Shown in pieces: positions 6,190-12,171 of a DNA stretch of 13,570 bases. The first letter of the stretch is position 1. Each line of letters starts with the position of its first letter. Where the stretch lies: contig JANNRW010000124.1 of the NCBI GenBank assembly GCA_031401815.1, positions 1-13,570 on the forward strand, in the 5' to 3' direction. The notes under the pieces were generated by a model, which was not told the origin of the DNA, did no database searches, and saw only the letters and a program-made list of their open reading frames with translations. This DNA comes from JANNRW01 sp031401815 (lineage in GTDB: Bacteria; Desulfobacterota; Desulfuromonadia; Geobacterales; DSM-12255). Position numbers and translations under genes: made by a program.

Positions 6190-7389
6190 CTAGGTTTTTG
6201 ATGTTCTGCGAACTATCAGTAGAGTTACATCATCTTCAAATATGGAGGAGCCGGTGAAGAGCTCAGCTGAGCGTCTTATAAGCTTTCTCAATTCCATTGG
6301 TGAGTATTTGCCGGACCTGGCAAGAATTTTTTCAAGTCGCAGATAACCGAACTCATCTTCGCTTGAATCCGTGCACTCTACGATCCCGTCGGAATAGAGG
6401 AACAGAATATCTCCTGAGTTGAATTTGCAGGTCAATTCCGCATAGATGCAATTCTCCTCAAATCCGAGTGGATAACCTGCCACATCCTGTATCATTTCCG
6501 GGAGAAAATCGTTCTGACGCATAATGTAGGGGAAATTATGTCCGGCATTAGCCAGCGTCATTTTGTTTTCAGCCGGATCGATCACTGCGACCAGGCAGGT
6601 CATAAGCAGGCTTTGGCGAGCGGTGGCAAGGATAGCATTATTCATCCCGTAGAGCAGTTCGGCCGGGGTTGTCACCCCTTTGCCGATAAGAGAGTGCAGA
6701 CTCGCCTTTGCTGCAGTTGTCACCATGCCTGCCTGAACTCCGTGCCCGCTGACATCAGCAACTACAAGTCCGATTCGTCCGTCCCCCAGTAGAAAGTAAT
6801 CGTAAAAATCACCGCCTATTTCCGATGAAGTAATCACCTCGGCGCTGATCCGGATATCACCGGCAACAAACTCCGAAGGAGGCAGAAGATCACGCTGAAT
6901 CTTACTTGCCTTGTCTACTTCTTCGTTTATCCGTGCACTGAGAAGTTGCAGAGTATTGAGAAGCATTGCCTGATTTTCAGAGATCTTCATCATCAGATCG
7001 GACACTGAAACGATGCCAAGACATCTTTCTTCGGCAACAACCGGAAATGAATCCATGGTCAGTCCGGAATCTATTTCAAGCAGACGAACCAGCGCAGCGT
7101 TGATGTCAAGATCCGGTTCAAGTGTCGGCTGGCTTTCGGATAACAGTACACGGATCGCTTTTTTTCCATAAAGATCAACGGCAAAGGGTCTTCCCAGATG
7201 TTCGAAGAATAGGATTCTACGATTTATTACTCCCAAAAACCGCCCCTTTTCAGTTACCGGCAATGCGAGCAGTGAGGGCTCTTTCTGGAACAGTCCCATG
7301 ACATCTTTCACAAGAGTAGTTGAAACGATTTCAGGAGAACTGCGCATGATATCGAGTAGAGTCGGTATGTAATGATGCATGGTATTCAT
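6190..7389 (-). CDS. Two-CBS-domain SpoIIE/PP2C-type serine phosphatase
   Basis: This 399-residue cytoplasmic protein has two CBS motifs at about 22-64 and 88-137, a predicted helical linker at 138-170, and a PP2C/SpoIIE phosphatase domain to the end. Metal-binding and catalytic motifs are intact: GGDFYD (192-197), DVSGHG (212-217), NAGHNFP (281-287), SDG (333-335) and EDDVTLL (385-391). Such enzymes remove phosphate from STAS proteins and thereby release them. CBS pairs usually bind adenine nucleotides, so the phosphatase could respond to energy or nucleotide state, which is inference. The start at 7389 is the first Met of the open frame after the upstream zinc-ribbon gene and has only a weak ribosome site. 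The Met at residue 4 is an alternative. The gene is 13 bases from the HATPase gene it precedes. Confidence 0.9.
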   Translation of the reverse strand: MNTMHHYIPTLLDIMRSSPEIVSTTLVKDVMGLFQKEPSLLALPVTEKGRFLGVINRRILFFEHLGRPFAVDLYGKKAIRVLLSESQPTLEPDLDINAALVRLLEIDSGLTMDSFPVVAEERCLGIVSVSDLMMKISENQAMLLNTLQLLSARINEEVDKASKIQRDLLPPSEFVAGDIRISAEVITSSEIGGDFYDYFLLGDGRIGLVVADVSGHGVQAGMVTTAAKASLHSLIGKGVTTPAELLYGMNNAILATARQSLLMTCLVAVIDPAENKMTLANAGHNFPYIMRQNDFLPEMIQDVAGYPLGFEENCIYAELTCKFNSGDILFLYSDGIVECTDSSEDEFGYLRLEKILARSGKYSPMELRKLIRRSAELFTGSSIFEDDVTLLIVRRTSKT

Positions 7390-7416
7390 ATTGAACCCAA
7401 AATCTAGTGTTCTATT

Positions 7417-7608
7417 TCATAAGAGGGAATAACTGAAAGCCAGCGGGTGTCTCTCCGGGTTTACTGTACAGTTGCCCAGGGGCATCTGCCTCTGACAGGC
7501 CGTACAGTGGATGTCGTTTTTCTCGAACCGTGTCCAGACTGTCTGATTGGTACTGTCGCACCAGTCGCAGTGCCAAACGTAATAATCTCCCATGGGCATT
7601 AATTTCAT
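7417..7608 (-). CDS. Small zinc-ribbon-like protein, 63 aa
   Basis: This is a short protein with two CxxC knuckles, CDWC at residues 14-17 and CTAC at 35-38, separated by 17 residues. That is a typical four-cysteine zinc ribbon. A CDSTNQTVWTRF stretch lies between them. The chosen ATG at 7608 has a GGAG ribosome site six bases upstream; an ATG at 7620 in the same frame lacks one. It is the first gene of the signalling operon, 27 bases before the CBS-phosphatase gene. Its role is unknown; nucleic-acid or protein binding is possible. Another open frame on the same strand over this stretch (7412-7636) has no recognisable motif and is considered a shadow. Confidence 0.7.
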   Translation of the reverse strand: MKLMPMGDYYVWHCDWCDSTNQTVWTRFEKNDIHCTACQRQMPLGNCTVNPERHPLAFSYSLL

Positions 7609-7650
7609 AATCGTCTCCATTCATTGTTTTTATCAAAGTAGCAGCCCTCT

Positions 7651-7679
7651 ATTACAATCAGATTACGATCTACTGAAAA
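7651..7679 (-). promoter_or_regulatory. Predicted sigma-70-type promoter of the signalling operon
   Basis: On the minus strand a -35-like TTTTCA (7674-7679) and a -10-like TGTAAT (7651-7656) are separated by 17 bases. They match the consensus at four and five of six positions. Transcription would start near 7644, leaving a short leader before the zinc-ribbon ATG at 7608. This is pattern-based only. Confidence 0.4.
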
Positions 7680-7749
7680 TCCTGTGACAATTTGCCGCTG
7701 TTGCTGACCACTCTCAAAAGGATGTAACTCTCAACTATGATTCACTCGC

Positions 7750-7875
7750 AAAAAGTCTTTTCCCCCTCTCTTGACGGGAGGGGGTTAGGGGGTGGGTGAA
7801 GTTACAACCGGCTGATATCATGGCACCTCCCCCCCTCCCCCCTAGCCCTCCACGCCAAGGGGGAGGGGACTTTTT
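7750..7875. repeat. 126-bp C/G-rich inverted-repeat (REP/MITE-like) element
   Basis: The element is bounded by the exact 8-base inverted ends AAAAAGTC (7750-7757) and GACTTTTT (7868-7875). Inside, the left part has CCCCCTCTC/GGGAGGGGG (7762-7784). The right part has CCCCTCCCCC (7832-7841) pairing with GGGGGAGGGG (7859-7868), followed by AC and seven Ts. The whole left half is roughly the inverted complement of the right half. No protein is encoded. Similar GGGAGGGGGTTAGGGGG palindromes are, from memory, widespread between genes of many proteobacteria. It lies between two divergent transcription units, and its hairpins could terminate stray transcripts in both directions. Confidence 0.8.
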
Positions 7876-7990
7876 TTGAGAATTTGCGAATGCATCAACT
7901 ATCGTCGGCAAATCCTGGAATTGTTGCAGTCCGCTACGCCCCGCACTTTTCAGGAAGAGATGTGAAAGTTGGCAGAACTTTAGCAAAGCC

Positions 7991-8007
7991 GTAACAAAAC
8001 TGTATCA
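7991..8007 (+). promoter_or_regulatory. Possible Pho-box-like direct repeat upstream of the porin gene
   Basis: GTAACA-AAACT-GTATCA is a direct repeat with 11-base periodicity, the geometry of PhoB/PhoP sites. The 18 bases from 7990 resemble the E. coli pstS box at about 12 of 18 positions by eye. It lies about 150 bases upstream of the porin ATG. The -10 match that follows is poor, so this is only a candidate. Confidence 0.25.
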
Positions 8008-8036
8008 GAGGAGTGCTACGGTAGCTTCGGTCAATA

Positions 8037-8053
8037 AGGGTCTGATAGACCCT
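8037..8053. promoter_or_regulatory. Perfect 17-bp palindrome in porin leader, possible operator
   Basis: AGGGTCT-GAT-AGACCCT has seven-base arms with a three-base centre. A second, smaller perfect palindrome, GCTAC-G-GTAGC, lies at 8015-8025, with its centre 25 bases away. Both sit between the candidate Pho-box and the porin ATG. They could be operators or RNA hairpins in the 5' leader. No known regulator is assigned. Confidence 0.4.
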
Positions 8054-8160
8054 GGTAAACACTACTTGAGAAATACGGAGAGTTTCATGGGTGAAGAAGG
8101 TTGAAAATACGGCAAAAACCATAAACTAATTTAGCGACCATATTACAAAGGAGAAAAGAG

Positions 8161-9174
8161 ATGAATTTGAAAAAAACCTTATCAATCGCTGTAACAGCTG
8201 CAGGCGCACTGACCGTACTGGCCCTTCCGGCGCTGGCTGATACGACCATTTACGGTTCTGCACGGGTAGTAACCTCCTGGAATTCAATTCCTACAACCGG
8301 TACTGACCATCAGTCTGACTTTGATCTGCGCCTGCAACCTAACAGCCGTCTGGGTTTTAATTTCGCGAACGGCGACATATCCGGCAAGGTTGAGTATGGT
8401 GCAACCCCTAACCTTCGTCTCTTGTACGGCACCTACAAGTTTGGCGCAGGCAAAGTTACTGTAGGCCAGGATCACAACAGCTACTACTTTACCTCCGCCC
8501 AGACATCCATTGATGACAACGTCAACAACAACTTCGGCGCACTTTGGGATGGCCGCGTCCCCCAGATCAGGGTTAACCTGAACAACGGTCTTTATTTTGC
8601 AGCTATTCAGCCAGCTGTAGGCCCAGCCACAGCTTCTGCCAAGATCACTATCCCGAAACTTAATGTTGGTTACGCAGGCAAAGCCGGCACTGTAGGATTT
8701 GGCGCAGGCGTTGTAGGCCAGACTTACAAGAATCAGGCTATCAATGAAGATATCCTCTCCTACATGGGTTATGCCAACGCTACTGTCGGAGCTGGTCCCA
8801 TGACAATAAAGGCGAATCTCGGTTATGGCCAGAATACTGGTGATATGGGCTTTACATCTAACGTTGCCAACAGCAATAAATACGTTGCAGCTTCAAAAAA
8901 AGACACTACTACTTTAGAGGGTTATGTCCAGTTAACTGTGAAAGCCTCGGACGTGTTAGGGCTTAATGCCGGTGTGGGTTATGCAATAAATAGCAATGAT
9001 AGCTACACTAAAGACGATACACGTATGCTTGTTTTCGTAAACGCGCCGATAACGGTTGCAAAAGGCTTCTCCATTACACCTGAAGTCGCGATGATAGATG
9101 AGCTTGACATGCAAAGCGGCGCCAAAGGTGCAAAAACTTACTACGCCGGTGCAAAATGGCAGATGGATTTCTAA
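8161..9174 (+). CDS. Outer-membrane beta-barrel porin
   Basis: The 337-residue product starts with a classic signal peptide: MNLKKT, a hydrophobic core, then the ALPALA site with likely cleavage after Ala26. The mature part begins DTTIYGSARVV and is rich in alternating hydrophobic/polar strands, glycine and aromatic residues. It ends in WQMDF, with the C-terminal Phe used for barrel insertion by the BAM complex. It resembles the small general porins of Geobacter-type bacteria, and substrate specificity cannot be read from the sequence. An AAAGGAG ribosome site at 8147-8153 lies seven bases before the ATG. The gene is monocistronic, with a strong terminator 30 bases after the stop. Its nearness to pst genes and the possible Pho-box suggest, but do not show, a phosphate-responsive porin. 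Confidence 0.85.
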   Translation: MNLKKTLSIAVTAAGALTVLALPALADTTIYGSARVVTSWNSIPTTGTDHQSDFDLRLQPNSRLGFNFANGDISGKVEYGATPNLRLLYGTYKFGAGKVTVGQDHNSYYFTSAQTSIDDNVNNNFGALWDGRVPQIRVNLNNGLYFAAIQPAVGPATASAKITIPKLNVGYAGKAGTVGFGAGVVGQTYKNQAINEDILSYMGYANATVGAGPMTIKANLGYGQNTGDMGFTSNVANSNKYVAASKKDTTTLEGYVQLTVKASDVLGLNAGVGYAINSNDSYTKDDTRMLVFVNAPITVAKGFSITPEVAMIDELDMQSGAKGAKTYYAGAKWQMDF

Positions 9175-9201
9175 AAGAAGTTTGACCTTAGACAGAGCTT
9201 C

Positions 9202-9231
9202 AAAAAGCCCCGGACAATCCGGGGCTTTTTT
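9202..9231 (+). terminator. Rho-independent terminator after the porin gene
   Basis: A stem GCCCCGGA (9207-9214) pairs perfectly with TCCGGGGC (9218-9225) around a three-base loop CAA and is followed by six Ts. A preceding A-run also gives it weak reverse activity. It lies about 30 bases after the porin stop. Confidence 0.93.
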
Positions 9232-9382
9232 GCCCAAATACTGGTCGTGGCAGCAATGCTGCTCACCTGGCACCTACCGGAGAATATAAATGGCCAACCA
9301 TTGACGAAGGTCAATTTGAACTTTGCTCTATTTCAGCCCCAAATTATGTCTCATGTCACCATTTGAACCCAGAATATCCTCT

Positions 9383-9715
9383 TTACCTTCCATGGGGCAG
9401 GTAATCCTCGCGCACCGGCGAGAAGACCTCTACTGCTACCGAATCCTCGATGATCCTCGCACCATGAACCACCTCGCCGGGAATAGACCAGCTGTCACCG
9501 GGCAGGACATCGTGAGTCTCCCTGCCAATTTCAAGCTGCATACTTCCCCTAACCAGATAGCCGGTCTGCTCGTGGGGGTGTGAGTGAAGCGGCAGGGTAG
9601 CTCCCTTTTGCAGCCTGAACTCAACCATCAAACTGTTGTCACCATACACCAGAGTCTTTAGCGCTATTCCGTCCAGCACCTGTCTGTAGCCATCGTTACT
9701 GAATTTTTCGAACAT
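9383..9715 (-). CDS. Small cupin-domain protein
   Basis: This is a single-domain cupin of 110 residues. Motif 1 is G-ATLPL-HSH-PHE-Q-TGYLVRG, with two histidines and the glutamate that normally bind a metal. Motif 2 is PGDSWSIPGEVVH, with the last metal histidine. The start is set at the ATG at 9715, which has an AAAGGA ribosome site six bases upstream. An in-frame ATG at 9748 would add 11 residues without such a site. Cupins of this small type may be isomerases, dioxygenases or simple binding proteins, so no reaction is assigned. The gene lies downstream of the SulP gene on the same strand after about 170 bases, and may be transcribed separately. It converges with the porin gene. Confidence 0.85.
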   Translation of the reverse strand: MFEKFSNDGYRQVLDGIALKTLVYGDNSLMVEFRLQKGATLPLHSHPHEQTGYLVRGSMQLEIGRETHDVLPGDSWSIPGEVVHGARIIEDSVAVEVFSPVREDYLPHGR

Positions 9716-9756
9716 TCGAATTCCTTTCTTTGAACCCAAAAACGGCATTCAGCCAC

Positions 9757-9786
9757 AGATAAAAGCCGATAACTGCGGATAAAACC
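9757..9786. repeat. Three 10-bp tandem GATAA-type units between the SulP and cupin genes
   Basis: Three successive ten-base units share the form (A/C/G)GATAA(A/C)(A/T)(G/C)C, at 9757-9766, 9767-9776 and 9777-9786. This resembles the CAGATAAACGCAGATAAA type of intergenic repeat seen in many genomes, from memory. It lies within the 170-base spacer between the SulP and cupin genes, where I see no convincing gene or terminator. Confidence 0.5.
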
Positions 9787-9885
9787 ATATGAACTTGAAT
9801 AATATGACTTCACCTTTTATGAAGGCTCTATTTTTCTGGGTTAAAACTCGTAAATTTCTCTTTCCGTAACTCCTGTACAGCCTCC

Positions 9886-12129
9886 TTAGCGCTCTTCCAG
9901 TGCCTGCAACTCTGCATCTGCCTGACGAAGCCGTTCGGCAATAGCCATTGCCAGGCGGGCAAAGACCTGAACCCCGAAGGTGGGGTGAGCTTGGGATAGC
10001 AGATTGAAGCATGAACGGGAAAGAACGAAGATGTCGGTTTCTACCTTGGCCACTACATCAGCTGATCTGCTGCCACGGTCCAGAAACGCTATTTCGCCGA
10101 AGAAATCCCCCTGACCGATGGTGGCCAAATGATGGTATTTCCCCCTCTCCAGGGGTAGCAGAATGCTTACGCTGCCTCGCCGCAGCAGAAAGATCTCATC
10201 ACCTTCATCCCCACTTGAAAAGACCTTTTCTCCCGGCATGACTGTCAATCGCACCACGCAGTCTGTCAGAGAGTTGAGCGCCTTTTCATCGCACTCCCTG
10301 AAGAGCTGGAAATCCTTCAGCTCCAGATGTTCTTCTTCCCTAATATTCAAGGAGCCTGCTGTTTCAAGAAGACGTTCTTCCATCCATTCGAGGGCGCCGT
10401 CCAGAGTCTCCGATATGATGATCCCTCCATCTTTGGTAATGACTCCAAGGTCGGCCAGATAGTTCTGGAAGTCCCGCTGGGCCAGCAATCCCGAGGGCAT
10501 GCCGCTGAAGAGAAGCTGTCCTCCGCGTTCCGCCAGTTGTGCATGCATCTGTTCGATCAGATGCACCGCAGTATAATCCATGGATTGCACATGGCGCATG
10601 TCGAACAGGATGAAGCGTTTGGAGTTGAGATCTCCTTCCAGTTGGGAAAAAAGCTGGTCTGTGGTTCCGAAAAAGAGATGCCCCTGCAGTTCGCAGAAAA
10701 CAGCCTGCTCACCGCACTGGTCCAGAATTGCCCGCTGTGCAGGAAGACGGCGGGTCTTGGAGGAGGTCTGGTTCAGGCACCTTTTCCTCCGGATAACTGA
10801 ACCCCGTATCTGGTCGCGAATAAAGAGCAGAATGGCCAGCCCCACACCAACGCCTGACGCGGCGATCAGATCAACAGTCAAGGCGACGAAAACAACTCCT
10901 GCAATGACGACGAAATCCAGTCTTCCGGAAGGTATGCGCAGCAGCTTGAACATGGTGCGGTCGAACATGCGCCAGGCGATTACCAGCAGAATCCCGGCCA
11001 GAGCGCCGATCGGAACCCAGGCGATAAAGCGGCTCAGCAGCAGGAGCGCAAGAACCACGCAAAGACCCTCCAGTACTCCGGAGCGAAAGGTTCTGCCGCC
11101 ACTGGCCAGGTTGACCATGGTCGGACCCATGGTGCCGGCGCCGGGAATTCCACCGGCAAAAAACGAGACAAGGTTGCCGACCCCTTGGCCAACAAGTTCG
11201 CGGTTCGAGCGATGGCGGCTGCGGGTCATGGCGTCCAGGCCTACGCAGGTCTTGAGTGTATCGATGGAAAGCAGCACAGAAAGCGTGAGGGCCGGAACAA
11301 TGATTGCCCTCAAGGATGCCGGATCAAGCATGAAAAGGGAGCCCGCCCGGTTCGAAACTGCCTCCAGTATGGTGCCGGAGGTACGGAGCGGTCCGATGAT
11401 CAGCGGATTTCCCTGGAGGGTCAGCATTGCGGGGAAGCCGAGGGCGAGCAAAAAATAGGTGGTGATTCCGGCAAACAGACCAAGGATGGCTGCAGGGACT
11501 TTGAGCGTGACGCGTGGAGCTCCTGCCATAACGATAATGGTGATTATTCCCACTGCCAGGCTCTGCCATTTCCAGAGTTCCGGAGAAAGCAGCCCATGGA
11601 AGAGTTCAGTACCTCTGGGAATCCCGAATAGCTTGGGCAGCTGGCTGATGGCAATCAGGACGCCAACACCGGAGAGATAGCCGCTGACGACCTGATAGGG
11701 TATGAACTTAATCAGGCTGCCACCGCCGACTATGCCGTAAAGAATCTGCAAAAGTGCTGCCACAAGTGAAGTGACGGCGATGAAAGCCATCACCGTGGCG
11801 GGATTTGCCGGTGCGCCGCTTGTACCGGCAATGAGCTGTGCAGCCAGTGCAGAGAGAACCGCAGCAGCCGGTGCGCAGGGAGCGGAAATCAGACCAGCAG
11901 TACGGCCGCAGAGCGGTGCGACCATGCCCATGGCTGCTGCACCCAGAAGACCTGCCATGGCCCCCTGCCCGGCATACTCCTCTCCCATCGCGGTAAATAT
12001 AAGGATACCGAAGGCTACCGACGAGGGGAGCGCCACCAGCATGGCGGCAAACCCTCCCCAGAGATCTCCGCTCCAGAAGGGGGAATTGCTACGGGAGGCG
12101 TTATGGTCATTTCCCATGGGGGTCGCCAC
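9886..12129 (-). CDS. SulP-family anion transporter fused to STAS and cyclic-nucleotide-binding domains
   Basis: This is a 747-residue inner-membrane protein. About residues 20-440 form the SulP/SLC26-type membrane domain, with many hydrophobic segments. A STAS domain at about 475-585 includes RFILFDMRHVQSMDYTAVHLI, and a cyclic-nucleotide-binding domain follows at about 603-725. In the last, the phosphate-binding cassette FGEIAFLDRGSRSADV (677-692) keeps the Gly-Glu pair and an Arg (R688), so nucleotide binding is plausible. SulP proteins move sulfate, bicarbonate or other anions; the substrate cannot be told here. The GTG at 12129 is chosen because GGAGGAAG lies about seven bases upstream; an in-frame ATG at 12117 is the alternative. 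The gene follows the ppx/gppA-type gene by 42 bases, so the two are probably co-transcribed. Confidence 0.9.
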   Translation of the reverse strand: MATPMGNDHNASRSNSPFWSGDLWGGFAAMLVALPSSVAFGILIFTAMGEEYAGQGAMAGLLGAAAMGMVAPLCGRTAGLISAPCAPAAAVLSALAAQLIAGTSGAPANPATVMAFIAVTSLVAALLQILYGIVGGGSLIKFIPYQVVSGYLSGVGVLIAISQLPKLFGIPRGTELFHGLLSPELWKWQSLAVGIITIIVMAGAPRVTLKVPAAILGLFAGITTYFLLALGFPAMLTLQGNPLIIGPLRTSGTILEAVSNRAGSLFMLDPASLRAIIVPALTLSVLLSIDTLKTCVGLDAMTRSRHRSNRELVGQGVGNLVSFFAGGIPGAGTMGPTMVNLASGGRTFRSGVLEGLCVVLALLLLSRFIAWVPIGALAGILLVIAWRMFDRTMFKLLRIPSGRLDFVVIAGVVFVALTVDLIAASGVGVGLAILLFIRDQIRGSVIRRKRCLNQTSSKTRRLPAQRAILDQCGEQAVFCELQGHLFFGTTDQLFSQLEGDLNSKRFILFDMRHVQSMDYTAVHLIEQMHAQLAERGGQLLFSGMPSGLLAQRDFQNYLADLGVITKDGGIIISETLDGALEWMEERLLETAGSLNIREEEHLELKDFQLFRECDEKALNSLTDCVVRLTVMPGEKVFSSGDEGDEIFLLRRGSVSILLPLERGKYHHLATIGQGDFFGEIAFLDRGSRSADVVAKVETDIFVLSRSCFNLLSQAHPTFGVQVFARLAMAIAERLRQADAELQALEER

Positions 12130-12171
12130 TTGAATCTTCCTCCAAAATTTTCACCTTTTTTCAGGTCAGCT

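Larger units (their letters stand above)
7637..8160. other. Divergent intergenic region between signalling operon and porin gene
   Basis: About 520 bases without a convincing gene. It holds, left to right, the predicted signalling-operon promoter, the 126-bp inverted-repeat element and then roughly 270 bases of porin leader. The leader contains a possible Pho-box-like direct repeat (7991-8007), two perfect palindromes (8015-8025, 8037-8053) and a direct repeat TTGAgAAATACGG/TTGAAAATACGG (8066-8078 and 8101-8112). A minus-strand open frame at 7934-8122 has no motif or ribosome site that would make it credible. I could not pick a convincing porin -35/-10 pair. Confidence 0.7.

Noticed and set aside
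7391..7402. TTGAACCCAAAA shared exactly with 9731-9742, each just upstream of a minus-strand gene
   Set aside because: A 12-base match is expected several times by chance in a window of this size on two strands, and no structure accompanies it.
7412..7636. Alternative minus-strand frame over the zinc-ribbon gene
   Set aside because: No domain or good ribosome site. The overlapping frame has two CxxC knuckles and a well-placed GGAG.
7674..7693. Pho-box-like TTGTCAC-N4-TTTTCAG on the minus strand ahead of the signalling operon
   Set aside because: Only about 9 of 14 half-site bases match and the distance to the predicted -10 is wrong for a PhoB site.
7975..8100. Possible c-di-GMP (GEMM) riboswitch in the porin leader, prompted by AGCAAAGCC
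   Set aside because: The conserved elements expected after GCAAAGCC, and the tetraloop-receptor pairing, could not be found by eye.
7934..8122. Minus-strand 62-codon open frame in the porin leader
   Set aside because: No ribosome site or motif, and it covers the palindromes expected to be regulatory.
9716..9748. Longer cupin start at 9748
   Set aside because: The extra 11 residues lack a ribosome site and fall outside the cupin domain; the ATG at 9715 has AAAGGA six bases upstream.
9812..9840. Hairpin CTTCA/TGAAG after the SulP gene as a terminator
   Set aside because: The stem is only five bases and no T-run follows on the minus strand.
10580..11458. Long open frame of 292 codons on the + strand inside the SulP gene
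   Set aside because: It lies fully antisense to the well-supported SulP frame, has a low-complexity Arg/Ser/Pro-rich composition and no recognisable domain.
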